Below, one piece after another: positions 45,070-53,595 of a DNA stretch of 64,000 nucleotides. The position numbers and the translations under genes were made by a program. The first letter of the stretch is position 1. Every line of letters begins with the position of its first letter. The stretch spans positions 124,001 to 188,000 of the forward strand of contig NZ_JBAJNO010000002.1 in assembly GCF_036880985.1 (NCBI RefSeq), read 5' to 3'. A model generated the notes under the pieces. The model was not told where the DNA came from, searched no databases, and saw only the letters and a program-made list of their open reading frames with translations. Source of the stretch: Limibacter armeniacum (GTDB lineage Bacteria > Bacteroidota > Bacteroidia > Cytophagales > Flammeovirgaceae).

Positions 45070-46485
45070 ATGAAAACAGTAACTAACCTCAAAATACTGT
45101 TTGTGATGTGGGTGTGCCTTGCGATTGGGCATACCGCATCTTCCCAAAACTGGCAGCTTGTCTGGCAGGATGAATTCAATGGTAGCATAAGCTCAGACTG
45201 GGTGTTTGAGACTGGTACTGGCTCCGGCGGCTGGGGCAACAATGAGCTTCAATACTACCGTCAGCAGAATGCTACAGTAGAAAATGGCAATCTGGTTATC
45301 ACTGCCAGACGTGAAAGCTTTGGAGGCATGAACTATACCTCTGCCCGCATGAAAACACAAGGTAGAAGATCATGGAAGTACGGGCGTATAGAAGCCCGAA
45401 TCCAGATGCCTTCCTTTACTGGTTCATGGCCAGCATTCTGGATGCTCGGAGACAACATCTCATCTGTCGGTTGGCCATCATGTGGTGAGATCGATATTAT
45501 GGAGCATGTAAACACCGAAGGTCAGACCCACGGAACTATTCACTGGCAGGATCATAACAACTCTTACGCCAGCTACAGTGGCAGTACAGGTGTGAATGTG
45601 ACTGGTTACCATATCTACGCCATTGAATGGGATGCCAATGCCATCCGTTGGTATGTTGACAATACCCTGTTCCACGAGGCTAGTATTGCCGGAGGTGTGA
45701 ACGGTACTCACGAGTTCCATAACAACTTCTTTGTCCTTCTGAATATGGCAGTCGGTGGAAACTGGCCCGGATTCACGGTTGACAACAACGCATTTCCGAC
45801 AAGAATGCTGGTAGACTATGTACGTGTCTATCAGGCTTCTTCTTCCCCAAGCTTTTCAACACAGGTAGAAGCGGAGAATTATGCCGTAATGAATGGCATC
45901 CAGACCGAATCTTGTGTTGAAGGAGGTCTAAATGTTGGGTGGATAGATGCAGGCGACTGGATTGTCTGGGATGTCAACCTGCCTTATTCTGGTACTTACA
46001 ATGTAGAATACCGTGTGGCAAGCCAGAATAATGGTGGTGTCATACAATTCGAGCAGGCTGGTGGTAACCCTATTTTCGGCTCTATTGGTGTACCGAATAC
46101 AGGTGGCTGGCAAAACTGGACAAGTATTTCCCATAATGTCAACATGAATGCAGGTCAGCAGCAAGTGGCAATTTACGTTCCTGCGGGAGGGTACAACCTC
46201 AATTGGTTGAAGATCACAAACGCAAGCGGTGCCAGACTCAGTAGCAGTTTGGCCAATGAACTTTCTGTTGATGCTATTCTTCTGTTTCCTAACCCATCAG
46301 AGAGTCAGCTTAAAGTTGAGGGATTGAAAACGGAAAGTGCTTACTCCATTTTTGACCTGAGCGGAAAACAGGTTCTGAAAGGAATCCTGAAACCTAAAGG
46401 TGCTGTAGACATTCAGCAACTGAAAGCTGGTGCCTATATCATGGAGCTAGGAACCGGATCAAAGCTGAAGTTTATCAAGAAGTAA
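45070..46485 (+). CDS. Secreted GH16 laminarinase with CBM6 and T9SS tail
   Basis: A 471-residue second GH16 enzyme, shorter and simpler than its neighbour. Signal peptide (HTASSQ), GH16 domain with WQDEFNG, WPAFWMLG and GEIDIMEHVN (catalytic Glu about 140 and 145), then a single CBM6 (about 260-385, VEAENYAVMNG) and a T9SS sorting domain (LLFPNPSESQL, GAYIMELG). GEIDIMEHV with the methionine bulge is typical of laminarinases. The CBM6 is very close to those of the flanking genes. It probably degrades beta-1,3-glucan outside the cell together with the other two products. Confidence 0.94.
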   Translation: MKTVTNLKILFVMWVCLAIGHTASSQNWQLVWQDEFNGSISSDWVFETGTGSGGWGNNELQYYRQQNATVENGNLVITARRESFGGMNYTSARMKTQGRRSWKYGRIEARIQMPSFTGSWPAFWMLGDNISSVGWPSCGEIDIMEHVNTEGQTHGTIHWQDHNNSYASYSGSTGVNVTGYHIYAIEWDANAIRWYVDNTLFHEASIAGGVNGTHEFHNNFFVLLNMAVGGNWPGFTVDNNAFPTRMLVDYVRVYQASSSPSFSTQVEAENYAVMNGIQTESCVEGGLNVGWIDAGDWIVWDVNLPYSGTYNVEYRVASQNNGGVIQFEQAGGNPIFGSIGVPNTGGWQNWTSISHNVNMNAGQQQVAIYVPAGGYNLNWLKITNASGARLSSSLANELSVDAILLFPNPSESQLKVEGLKTESAYSIFDLSGKQVLKGILKPKGAVDIQQLKAGAYIMELGTGSKLKFIKK

Positions 46486-46498
46486 CCTAATTTATTCA

Positions 46499-46528
46499 AA
46501 GCTGCCATTCATTTGGCAGCTTCTTTTT
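46499..46528 (+). terminator. Terminator after the second GH16 gene
   Basis: AAGCTGCCA (46499-46507) and TGGCAGCTT (46514-46522) form a perfect 9-bp stem with a 6-nt loop, followed by CTTTTT. Confidence 0.75.
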
Positions 46529-46546
46529 ACCTCCTAAATACTTATC

Positions 46547-48706
46547 ATGAAAACCAAACACGATCTACTTTCAATAACCTATAAATCTGTAATTTCTATC
46601 ATCTTCGTACTGATAGGAAATATGGTAATAGCACAAACATTACCATATCAGCTTGCCAATAATTCTGACTATGCGGATGATCAAATCTATGTAGCAGTAG
46701 TGGGCATTACAGGCGGGCATGTATGGGTTGATCCCGTAACGGGTCAGGTTCACCAAATGAGTCAATCTGACAATACAGTGGCGGGTCCCGTTTATGGAGG
46801 CAATATGGGTCCCGGCAATAACGGGCTTTATGCCAACTGTTTCAGAAAACTAAGTGACATTCCAAACAGGACACTGAACCTTCCTCAAATTGCAGGATGT
46901 CGTATATTTATTGCTTTTCAAAGCCAATTGTACCTTTACTTTTTTGGCTACTCAGGTGCTCCGAGTGGTTATGCAGCCCCGAATCTGCAAAATGCGACAG
47001 ACCCCAATCAAGGAATCAAGTTTGAGATCATAGAATTGACCTACAATAACTATGGTCTTTGGTGCAACACGACCCGTGTAGATTCCTACCAATATCCAAT
47101 GGGATTGGAGATTTGGGGTGGTAACAGCTTCTACAAGAAAGTAGGTGAACTAAAAACCCATCAGCAAATTCTTTCAGAATGGCAGGCAACAGCTCCTTCA
47201 GAATTTCAGGGACTATTGGATGCTGGTACATCGACTATCCACTTTCCGACCAAGTCCACTACGTTTCCACAAAGCCTGATTCAGAATTATATTGATCAGA
47301 TATGGTCTAAATACAGTTCCCAACAATTGGTATTCAATTCTGGAGATGCAGGTACATGGCGAGGAAGTGTTTCAGGCAGCAACTTTGTCTTTACCAGAGA
47401 CAGTGACGGACAAGTGGCTACTATTCCTGGGAAACCAACCACTGTCATGGCAATGGAAGCCAGCGGTGTAATGGCGTCAGGCGGACAGTGGGATTTGGTG
47501 GTACAGGCTCAGATAGCCGCTGCAATTAACCGACATGCGATTAACCTGAATCTGGGTTCTGGAGTTCTACAGGATTTCAGCAATTCAGGCGCTTATTACC
47601 AGACTTGGCCTTATAACTGGTATGCAAAATTCTGGCACAGGTCAGACATTTCGAATGATGGACAGACCTATGCCTTCTCCTTTGATGATGTATTCGATCA
47701 GTCGGCGACCATTCATACCCCAAGTCCAACAAGTATCAAGATTACAATTGGTGGTTTTGCCGGACTGAATAACAACAACGGTGTGGCTACAATGTATCAG
47801 CATTGCAATTATGGTGGATATGCTATATCTCTGAATACAGGAAGCTATACACTGAGTCAATTACAGTCTATGGGAATTGCCGATAATGACATCTCATCAC
47901 TGAGGGTTCAAAGCGGCTACAAGGTGACTATGTACGACAATGCGAATTTCACAGGCAATTCAATTGTTAAAATGGCTGACGATGATTGTCTGGTGAATGA
48001 AGGTTTCAATGATGTTCTCAGTTCAGTAGTAGTTTCACAAGTCTCAGCAGGCTTCTCAACACAAATTGAAGCTGAGGATTATGCAGTAATGAGTGGGATA
48101 CAAACAGAGGCATGCTCCGAAGGTGGACTAAACGTTGGTTGGATCGAGACAGGTGACTGGATAGTTTGGGATGTAAACTTACCTGCTTCCGGTTCTTACA
48201 ATGTGGAATACCGTGTAGCCAGTGCTAATAGCGGAGGAGTAATTCAATTGGAACAGGCTGGTGGTAGTCCAATATTTGGTACTGTGGGCGTACCGAATAC
48301 GGGAGATTGGCAAAACTGGACTAGCATCTCTCATAATGTCAACATGAATGCTGGACAGCAACAGGTTGCCATATATGTTCCAGCAGGTGGATACAACCTG
48401 AATTGGTTGAAGATCACTTCTAATAGCGGAGCAAGAGTTGCTTTTGAGAAAGAACTTGACCTTGATGCTGCAAAGATCAATATTTATCCGAATCCGAGTA
48501 GCAACAAGTTAAATATTCAATTACCTTCAGAAGAATCTATTCAAGCCGTTCAACTGTATGATATGGCTGGAAAAGTGGTGAAAACATGGTTACACCCAAC
48601 CTCAGAAAAACAGGCTTTGGATATTTCATCCATCAAGGCAGGAATTTACATCTTAAAACTCAAGACAAATGTGCAGGAAAGGGCTTTTAGGGTGATCAAG
48701 GAATAA
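46547..48706 (+). CDS. Secreted GH64 beta-1,3-glucanase with crystallin domain, CBM6 and T9SS tail
   Basis: A 719-residue multidomain enzyme. After a signal peptide (NMVIAQ) a thaumatin-like GH64 domain spans about 30-400 (PYQLANNSDYADDQIYVAVVG, SGYAAPNLQNATDPN, GLEIWGGNSFYKKVGELK). GH64 enzymes release laminaripentaose from beta-1,3-glucan. Next is a beta/gamma-crystallin-like domain (about 408-500, MYQHCNYGGYAISLNTGSY and MYDNANFTGNS), then a CBM6 (about 505-628, IEAEDYAVMSG), and a T9SS tail (INIYPNPSSNKL, GIYILKL). It complements the GH16 endo-enzymes at the cell surface. Catalytic acids cannot be placed by eye. Followed by a strong terminator that ends the locus. Confidence 0.92.
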   Translation: MKTKHDLLSITYKSVISIIFVLIGNMVIAQTLPYQLANNSDYADDQIYVAVVGITGGHVWVDPVTGQVHQMSQSDNTVAGPVYGGNMGPGNNGLYANCFRKLSDIPNRTLNLPQIAGCRIFIAFQSQLYLYFFGYSGAPSGYAAPNLQNATDPNQGIKFEIIELTYNNYGLWCNTTRVDSYQYPMGLEIWGGNSFYKKVGELKTHQQILSEWQATAPSEFQGLLDAGTSTIHFPTKSTTFPQSLIQNYIDQIWSKYSSQQLVFNSGDAGTWRGSVSGSNFVFTRDSDGQVATIPGKPTTVMAMEASGVMASGGQWDLVVQAQIAAAINRHAINLNLGSGVLQDFSNSGAYYQTWPYNWYAKFWHRSDISNDGQTYAFSFDDVFDQSATIHTPSPTSIKITIGGFAGLNNNNGVATMYQHCNYGGYAISLNTGSYTLSQLQSMGIADNDISSLRVQSGYKVTMYDNANFTGNSIVKMADDDCLVNEGFNDVLSSVVVSQVSAGFSTQIEAEDYAVMSGIQTEACSEGGLNVGWIETGDWIVWDVNLPASGSYNVEYRVASANSGGVIQLEQAGGSPIFGTVGVPNTGDWQNWTSISHNVNMNAGQQQVAIYVPAGGYNLNWLKITSNSGARVAFEKELDLDAAKINIYPNPSSNKLNIQLPSEESIQAVQLYDMAGKVVKTWLHPTSEKQALDISSIKAGIYILKLKTNVQERAFRVIKE

Positions 48707-48731
48707 AGAATACTAGTGTTAAATTAGATAT

Positions 48732-48761
48732 AAGCCGTTTCCGTTTGGAGACGGCTTTTTT
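48732..48761 (+). terminator. Terminator of the laminarin locus
   Basis: AAGCCGTTTCC (48732-48742) pairs with GGAGACGGCTT (48747-48757), one G-U pair, then TTTTTT. It slightly overlaps the stop of the convergent gene at 48760. Confidence 0.85.
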
Positions 48762-49344
48762 ACATTGTCTCACCAATTCGACTATTTAGCTTGTCTGTGA
48801 AATTCATTCCCTTGAGGTTGTTTTGAATACAAATATCTCTGAATTCCTGTGTACAATAAAGGTGTCTATAGTGATCAAAATTTGATTTGAAAATTGACTT
48901 GGAACCAACTGATTCAGGATAAAAATCAAGATGCTTTACGCCAATTTCTCCAAACTCATCATACATTTTTTCAGATTTAGAAAAATCAGCTTCAGCTATT
49001 GCATGAACAACAAAAAGGTGGAACTGCTCACCGTTATGATCAAATGGAAGCAATTCTCCAAACGACTCTAGTATATTTTCAAGTAACTTTAATGCTCTTG
49101 GAGATAGTACCAAACTAGTATTGTTCCAGATGAAAATATCCGGAGTATCGCTCATCACCTGACTATCTGTTGTTGTCATATCATAAAATACTCCATGACA
49201 CTTCGGCCAATATTTACCTATAGGATTTATGGATGTTCTCAGCTCATCAAAAATATCGTCATGATATGCATCAATAAGTTTGTAAGTATCTACTTCAAGG
49301 ATTCCATAGACGCTATTGAGTGCTTGTAATCTGTAATAATACAT
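48760..49344 (-). CDS. Imm11-like (DUF1629-type) hypothetical protein
   Basis: A 194-residue soluble protein. Its features fit the Imm11/DUF1629 pattern as I recall it: a central DIFIWNNTSLVLSPRALKLLENIL segment, a FHLFVVHAIAEADF strand-turn, then a C-terminal DICIQNNLKGMNF motif. Proteins of this type often act as immunity partners of polymorphic toxins, yet no toxin gene is adjacent; neighbours are the laminarin locus and a GNAT. It could be an orphan immunity protein left after toxin loss, or an unrelated housekeeping use of the fold. Upstream spacing to the GNAT gene is 41 nt on the same strand. Confidence 0.6.
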   Translation of the reverse strand: MYYYRLQALNSVYGILEVDTYKLIDAYHDDIFDELRTSINPIGKYWPKCHGVFYDMTTTDSQVMSDTPDIFIWNNTSLVLSPRALKLLENILESFGELLPFDHNGEQFHLFVVHAIAEADFSKSEKMYDEFGEIGVKHLDFYPESVGSKSIFKSNFDHYRHLYCTQEFRDICIQNNLKGMNFTDKLNSRIGETM

Positions 49345-49385
49345 TTTGAGTTTTTTTATATTCCTTCACTTTGTGGACAATACAA

Positions 49386-49835
49386 TTACAGCGGATAAGA
49401 AAACCTCACCTTATTTTTGGCAACCCCTCCAATCCGTTTATAAAACTTGATAGCCCCCTCATTGAACTCAGGTGTTTGCCATTGGATATTGACACAATTA
49501 TGTTCTTGGGCTATTTCAATTAGCTTTCCCATTATTTTTTCACCTATTCTAAATCCTCGGTAGGCAGGCTCAAGATATAAGGTATCCAAATACAAAAAGG
49601 TCTGTGCATCCCAAGTGGAGAAATCAAATGTAAAAGAAAAATAGCCAGCCAGCTCTGCATTGGACTCCACGACATAACAAAACACTTTTGGCTTCTCTGA
49701 AAAGATTGCTGTTTTCAGTTGTGCTACTTTGTTTATTTCGGAGTATTCGGCTTGTTCATAGGCAGCATGGTCCCTGCACATTTCTACTAACCTTGGTAGT
49801 TCCTCTTCCCTTATTGCTCTGATTAGGTGTTCCAT
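49386..49835 (-). CDS. GNAT-family N-acetyltransferase
   Basis: A 149-residue acetyltransferase with a complete GNAT fold: N-terminal IRAIREEELPRLVEMC, the central strand with FLYLDTLYLEPAYRGFRIGEKIMGKL (acetyl-CoA loop R-G-F-R-I-G), and a C-terminal FYKRIGGVAKNKVRF. The start overlaps the end of the upstream LysR gene by 13 nt, so the two are co-transcribed. The substrate, a small amine or peptide N-terminus, cannot be told. Confidence 0.88.
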   Translation of the reverse strand: MEHLIRAIREEELPRLVEMCRDHAAYEQAEYSEINKVAQLKTAIFSEKPKVFCYVVESNAELAGYFSFTFDFSTWDAQTFLYLDTLYLEPAYRGFRIGEKIMGKLIEIAQEHNCVNIQWQTPEFNEGAIKFYKRIGGVAKNKVRFSYPL

Positions 49836-50722
49836 TGTAAATTGATTTCAGTTTGCAAAAATTCAATGAAGTGATGAAAGTATTCAGGGTATATCTTGTC
49901 CTTAAGTACAGCTATATAGTGTTTCCTTTTTAAGCCACTTCTACCAATCTTGACAGCTTTCAGCGAACTGTCTCGTAGATAAGGTCGGGCAGCCCACTTT
50001 GCCATAGACATGATACCCATCTCTGCCCTAACCATTTCGACAGAGGCTTCTGTAAGGGGTAAAGGGGTTATTTTTTTAGGTGAAACTTTGGCTGGTCCCA
50101 ACAACATTTGATGCACTGTCACCGTCTCAAGCGGCAGTGAGTGAATCAGTAAATGTTCATTTTCAAAGTCTTCTGCAAGTACATATTTTTTATCAGCCCA
50201 AGGGTGATTTTCAGCTACCAGCATAATGACTTCATCCTGAAAAAGCGCAATGTATTGGATATTATCATCCTTGACTACATCACTAATGATAGCCACATCC
50301 AAAGTATTTTCCAGTAATTTATTTAATGGATAATGTGTTGCTTCCACGACAATTTTCAATTCAACATTGGGGAATAGCTGATGGAATTGTTTTAAGACTG
50401 ATGGGAGCCAATGATAGCTTGAATAACATTCTGTACTGATTCTGATTTCACCAACTTCTCCAAAAATCAGCGCCTTTATTTCCTCTTCCGTATCGGATAG
50501 CTTTGCCAGAATCTCATTGGCGGTACGGTACAGTTTTTCTCCTGCTTTTGTCAGGATCAGCTTTTTGTTCTGGCGCAAAAAAATCTTTGTTCCCAGTTTG
50601 TTTTCTGCCTCTTTCAGCTGATGACTCAGTGCGGATTGTGTCAGGTGCAATGTGTCGATTGCTTTAGTGATGCTGCCTTCTTCCACAATCGCTTTTATAA
50701 GCCTTAAATGTCGTATTTCCAT
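49823..50722 (-). CDS. LysR-family regulator, MetR-like
   Basis: The frame extends to 50854 but the family N-terminus begins at the ATG at 50722 (MEIRHLRLIKAIVEEGSITK), giving 299 residues. The recognition helix is HLTQSALSHQLKEAE. The effector domain resembles MetR more than CysB, including ISTECYSSYHWLPSVLKQF and a DVAIISDVV strand. MetR controls methionine and methyl-cycle genes in response to homocysteine; a sulfur-related role here is supported by a rhodanese gene read in the opposite direction from the same 133-bp spacer. It is co-transcribed with the overlapping GNAT gene. The target is inferred. Confidence 0.85.
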   Translation of the reverse strand: MEIRHLRLIKAIVEEGSITKAIDTLHLTQSALSHQLKEAENKLGTKIFLRQNKKLILTKAGEKLYRTANEILAKLSDTEEEIKALIFGEVGEIRISTECYSSYHWLPSVLKQFHQLFPNVELKIVVEATHYPLNKLLENTLDVAIISDVVKDDNIQYIALFQDEVIMLVAENHPWADKKYVLAEDFENEHLLIHSLPLETVTVHQMLLGPAKVSPKKITPLPLTEASVEMVRAEMGIMSMAKWAARPYLRDSSLKAVKIGRSGLKRKHYIAVLKDKIYPEYFHHFIEFLQTEINLQWNT

Positions 50723-50855
50723 GACGGCAAAGTAACAAAATACTTTATTGGGTTTTTCATGAAAAGTTTTGATGATTTTGATGAATTCTTTTCGTTTTTC
50801 TCGCATTGGATCCCTGCATAGTTTTGCCTCATTCTTAAACTTAAACACAAGCAAG

Positions 50856-51254
50856 ATGACAGAACAAGTGAAATATTATCAGGACAAACTCTCTAATGAA
50901 ATGGACCCTTCAGACTTGTTTGATGCCCTGAATAATGGGGAAAACATCATTCCGGTAGATGCCCGCAAACCTTTTGGATACGAAGCAGAGCATATTCCAA
51001 ATGCCATTAATATTCCTCACAGGGAAATGACTGAGGAAACCACAAAACATCTGGATAGGGATGCACTTTATATTACCTATTGTGATGGTATTGGCTGTAA
51101 TGCCTCTACCAAAGGAGCCTTGAATATGGCTAAACTTGGCTTTAGAGTAAAGGAGCTGATTGGAGGGATTGAGTGGTGGAAATTTGATGGATATGCCACT
51201 GAAGGAACAAAAGCAGAAAAACATGATGGCTTAAAGATAGAATGTGCTTGTTAA
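50856..51254 (+). CDS. Single-domain rhodanese-like sulfurtransferase
   Basis: The frame opens at 50769, within the LysR spacer, but ATG 50856 begins MTEQVKYYQDKLSNE and is the natural start; 132 residues. Marks are VDARKPFGYEAEHIPNAINIP (Rhodanese CDC25-type N motif), and the active-site cysteine in YITYCDGIGCNAST, with an additional Cys four residues on; GGIEWWKFDGY closes the domain. It is divergent from a MetR-like regulator, suggesting that the regulator controls it. The chain ends in a Cys-rich ECAC. Substrate sulfur donor unknown. Confidence 0.88.
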   Translation: MTEQVKYYQDKLSNEMDPSDLFDALNNGENIIPVDARKPFGYEAEHIPNAINIPHREMTEETTKHLDRDALYITYCDGIGCNASTKGALNMAKLGFRVKELIGGIEWWKFDGYATEGTKAEKHDGLKIECAC

Positions 51255-51261
51255 GCTTATT

Positions 51262-51296
51262 CAGCAGGGTAAATACAGTTTCTATTTGCCCTGCTG
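51262..51296. terminator. Bidirectional terminator between rhodanese and downstream convergent gene
   Basis: CAGCAGGGTAAATA (51262-51275) pairs with TATTTGCCCTGCTG (51283-51296), a 14-bp stem with one wobble pair and a 7-nt loop. It lies between converging genes and can serve both. Confidence 0.75.
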
Positions 51297-51310
51297 TAAT
51301 AGCCTTTCTA

Positions 51311-51856
51311 TTATAAATGCCCCAGTTCATTGTTGATAATCTTATGAACGTGCTTTCTATCTTTTTTCCTTTTCCGTGACTTATTTTCTCTTGAAACCTT
51401 ATTCTGGTCTGAATCGAAATGCATCTCACATTCTACTAATAAGGTCCCTTGTTTGACCATCAGTCCATTATATGGACAATGACTTACACCACAATCGTGT
51501 TTGGCATATACCCCAAAGTTTCGATGTTTGATTTTCTTTTCTGAAAGAATTTTCTCTTGATTTCTTCGGATTTGTTCCCATAACTGTCGATCATCTGCCT
51601 CAGTCATTTCCAAGCCCAATGTTTCCAATTCCTTATAAGTAAAAGGATCTTTCAGTTGTAAAAAGTCATAAGTCTTCTGAAAGAATTGGTTGGCAAAATC
51701 CCTTATTTTGATTTGCTGATCCAAACTAAGCTGCTCATTCTCAACAATGGAACGGTAGAGACCCAACACATTAAAATCTGTGTATTTCTTATGGTTCTCA
51801 ATAAATTGGAAGTACTCCACAAATTTTAATTGGTTAAACTGTTTTCCTATTTGCAT
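51311..51856 (-). CDS. Hypothetical 181-residue protein
   Basis: The frame extends upstream to 51982, into the Fic stop region, but ATG 51856 (MQIGKQFNQLKFVEYF) gives a sensible soluble start. The N-terminal half is helical and acidic; the middle has Cys and His residues (KHDCGVSHCPYNG) that could bind a metal; the C-terminus is very basic (KSRKRKKDRKHVHK). It sits 100 nt downstream of the Fic gene on the same strand and may be co-transcribed. No family recognised. Confidence 0.65.
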   Translation of the reverse strand: MQIGKQFNQLKFVEYFQFIENHKKYTDFNVLGLYRSIVENEQLSLDQQIKIRDFANQFFQKTYDFLQLKDPFTYKELETLGLEMTEADDRQLWEQIRRNQEKILSEKKIKHRNFGVYAKHDCGVSHCPYNGLMVKQGTLLVECEMHFDSDQNKVSRENKSRKRKKDRKHVHKIINNELGHL

Positions 51857-51956
51857 AGTATGGCTGTTTTTAATGCTTTTGTCATTATATCTTAAAAGTT
51901 GAAGAAATATATCAATGCTGATTAAAAAAAAATCAGTCAGTAATAAAAAATACCTT

Positions 51957-53525
51957 TTATTCTGATAAGAAAATCTCTTCAAACTTTGCTTCTATATCCA
52001 AAACTTCAGAAGCTGTTAAAGCACTAAATTCTTTCTCTTTTGCCCGCTTCGAGAGCTTGCCACTATACTGTTCCAAGAACCTAACGAGCAATGCTACCAT
52101 CGTATCAGGCATTTCATACTCATTATCAAGGTATCTTTTAAACTCATCATACTGACGTAAATAGGTAACCTCCTCAGGTATGATATGGTGAATAGTATCA
52201 TAAACACAATCATACAGGAATTCTGCCTGTCTTGTCGCATCAAAATAACGGTAGTAATCCACTGTATCATTCAATACCTCCACATTATGGTCAGGTGTTT
52301 CCTTCCAGTCAATAAAGTCAAGTAGTGGTATTGAATAGCTTTCCAATACCTCACGGTAATCATTGATATGGTCAAGAATTGAAGCAGAAACAGGAAAAAT
52401 AATTCCTTGCTGTGTCAAGCCTTTTTTCGCCAAAATATGATGAATCAGGTAACGATGGATACGCCCATTCCCATCTTCTAGTGGATGAATAAATACAAAG
52501 CCAAAAGCTATCAGTGTAGCAGCCAGAACAGCATCAATATTACGCTCCAAAAGTAGTTGATTGGTCGCGACCAATCCTTCCATAAGTGTTTCAAGGTCTT
52601 GCCAGCGTGCAGAGATATGTTCAGGAACAGGCTCTCCTGACAGGCGGTCATGTTCACCTACAAAGCCTCCTTTTTGTCTAAGCCCAATCGTCACAAATCG
52701 GGCATTTTCAATTACTATCTGTTGCAGACGGATTACCTCCTCAACATTTAAATCCTTGCTACCTGCCTGACCAATTGCCTGTCCCCATCGAGCAGCCCTT
52801 TTGCTTTTTGGGTTTTCACCTTCAATGCTAAATGAAGCCTTAGAGTCTTTCAGCAGTAAAAATGCTGATGCTCTTTGTAAAATATCCTTTCTGATATTCT
52901 CTAGGTAACTGTTGTTCTGAATCGACAGTTTGGAATCAATATACTGATCCAACTTCTCGGTTCTAAAAATCAATGGACAAAACAGACGTGTTCCCGGAAG
53001 GTTATTGATGACCAAATGGCGAGGCGATTTTACCCCTTCTACACCATACTGCAACTTCTCATCCAGCAAGGGTACATAGCTTTTTTTACTAAGATCATCT
53101 AGTCCCGACAGCACTTCTCCCCTCACCCATTCGATCAGAAACCACATTTTTCTACTATACTGGCCTGTCGGTTCAATGCTAACCAATTCACGCAATTCAG
53201 CCTCCCCGTAATACTTGCACAACAGACTAAAGAATAACAGGTTTACCCCTTCATATTTGAGGGCAAATGTAAGGTGTTTATACAGTGCTTCTACTTGTGA
53301 TAGATCAGTTTGATCATCAGGTAAATATTGCTTGGGAAATACTTTCCAAAAGTCTGTCTGGTATTTCCTGTTCTTTTGGCAAATCACCGCCACCTGAGCC
53401 GGTTGAGGCATTGGCAACTCCAATTGGTGTATAATAGCTCCATACCCGACAATCAAACCTTCTTCAGGAAGCTTTCTGCCATAAAAAATAGGTGCTGAAA
53501 ATGAAAAGTGAGCGCTAATTGACAT
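51957..53525 (-). CDS. Fic-domain protein (class II type, with internal inhibitory motif)
   Basis: A 522-residue protein predicted to transfer AMP (or another nucleotide moiety) to target hydroxyls. The Fic core motif HPLEDGNGRIHR starts at His347; the usual third residue Phe is Leu here. N-terminal to it, SFSIEGENP near residues 231-239 fits the [S/T]xxxE[G/N] inhibitory helix, whose Glu blocks ATP binding, so this is a self-restrained class II Fic. Flanking regions (N-terminal 150 residues and C-terminal 120 residues) do not show a winged helix. No separate antitoxin gene is beside it, consistent with intramolecular control. Target unknown. Confidence 0.88.
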   Translation of the reverse strand: MSISAHFSFSAPIFYGRKLPEEGLIVGYGAIIHQLELPMPQPAQVAVICQKNRKYQTDFWKVFPKQYLPDDQTDLSQVEALYKHLTFALKYEGVNLLFFSLLCKYYGEAELRELVSIEPTGQYSRKMWFLIEWVRGEVLSGLDDLSKKSYVPLLDEKLQYGVEGVKSPRHLVINNLPGTRLFCPLIFRTEKLDQYIDSKLSIQNNSYLENIRKDILQRASAFLLLKDSKASFSIEGENPKSKRAARWGQAIGQAGSKDLNVEEVIRLQQIVIENARFVTIGLRQKGGFVGEHDRLSGEPVPEHISARWQDLETLMEGLVATNQLLLERNIDAVLAATLIAFGFVFIHPLEDGNGRIHRYLIHHILAKKGLTQQGIIFPVSASILDHINDYREVLESYSIPLLDFIDWKETPDHNVEVLNDTVDYYRYFDATRQAEFLYDCVYDTIHHIIPEEVTYLRQYDEFKRYLDNEYEMPDTMVALLVRFLEQYSGKLSKRAKEKEFSALTASEVLDIEAKFEEIFLSE

Positions 53526-53595
53526 ATAATGTATATTTTGAGCGCAAAATACTGAGATTTTAGCTTTTGGAAAAATAGGAACTGATAAAGTATGA

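Noticed and set aside
42282-48706. Recent gene duplication of the laminarinases
   Set aside because: Only the CBM6 and sorting tail are shared; the catalytic domains are GH16 (two distant members) and GH64, and the shared DNA differs at many silent sites.
50723-50854. Extra 44 residues on the MetR-like regulator
   Set aside because: They lie in the divergent promoter spacer shared with the rhodanese and precede the standard LysR N-terminus.
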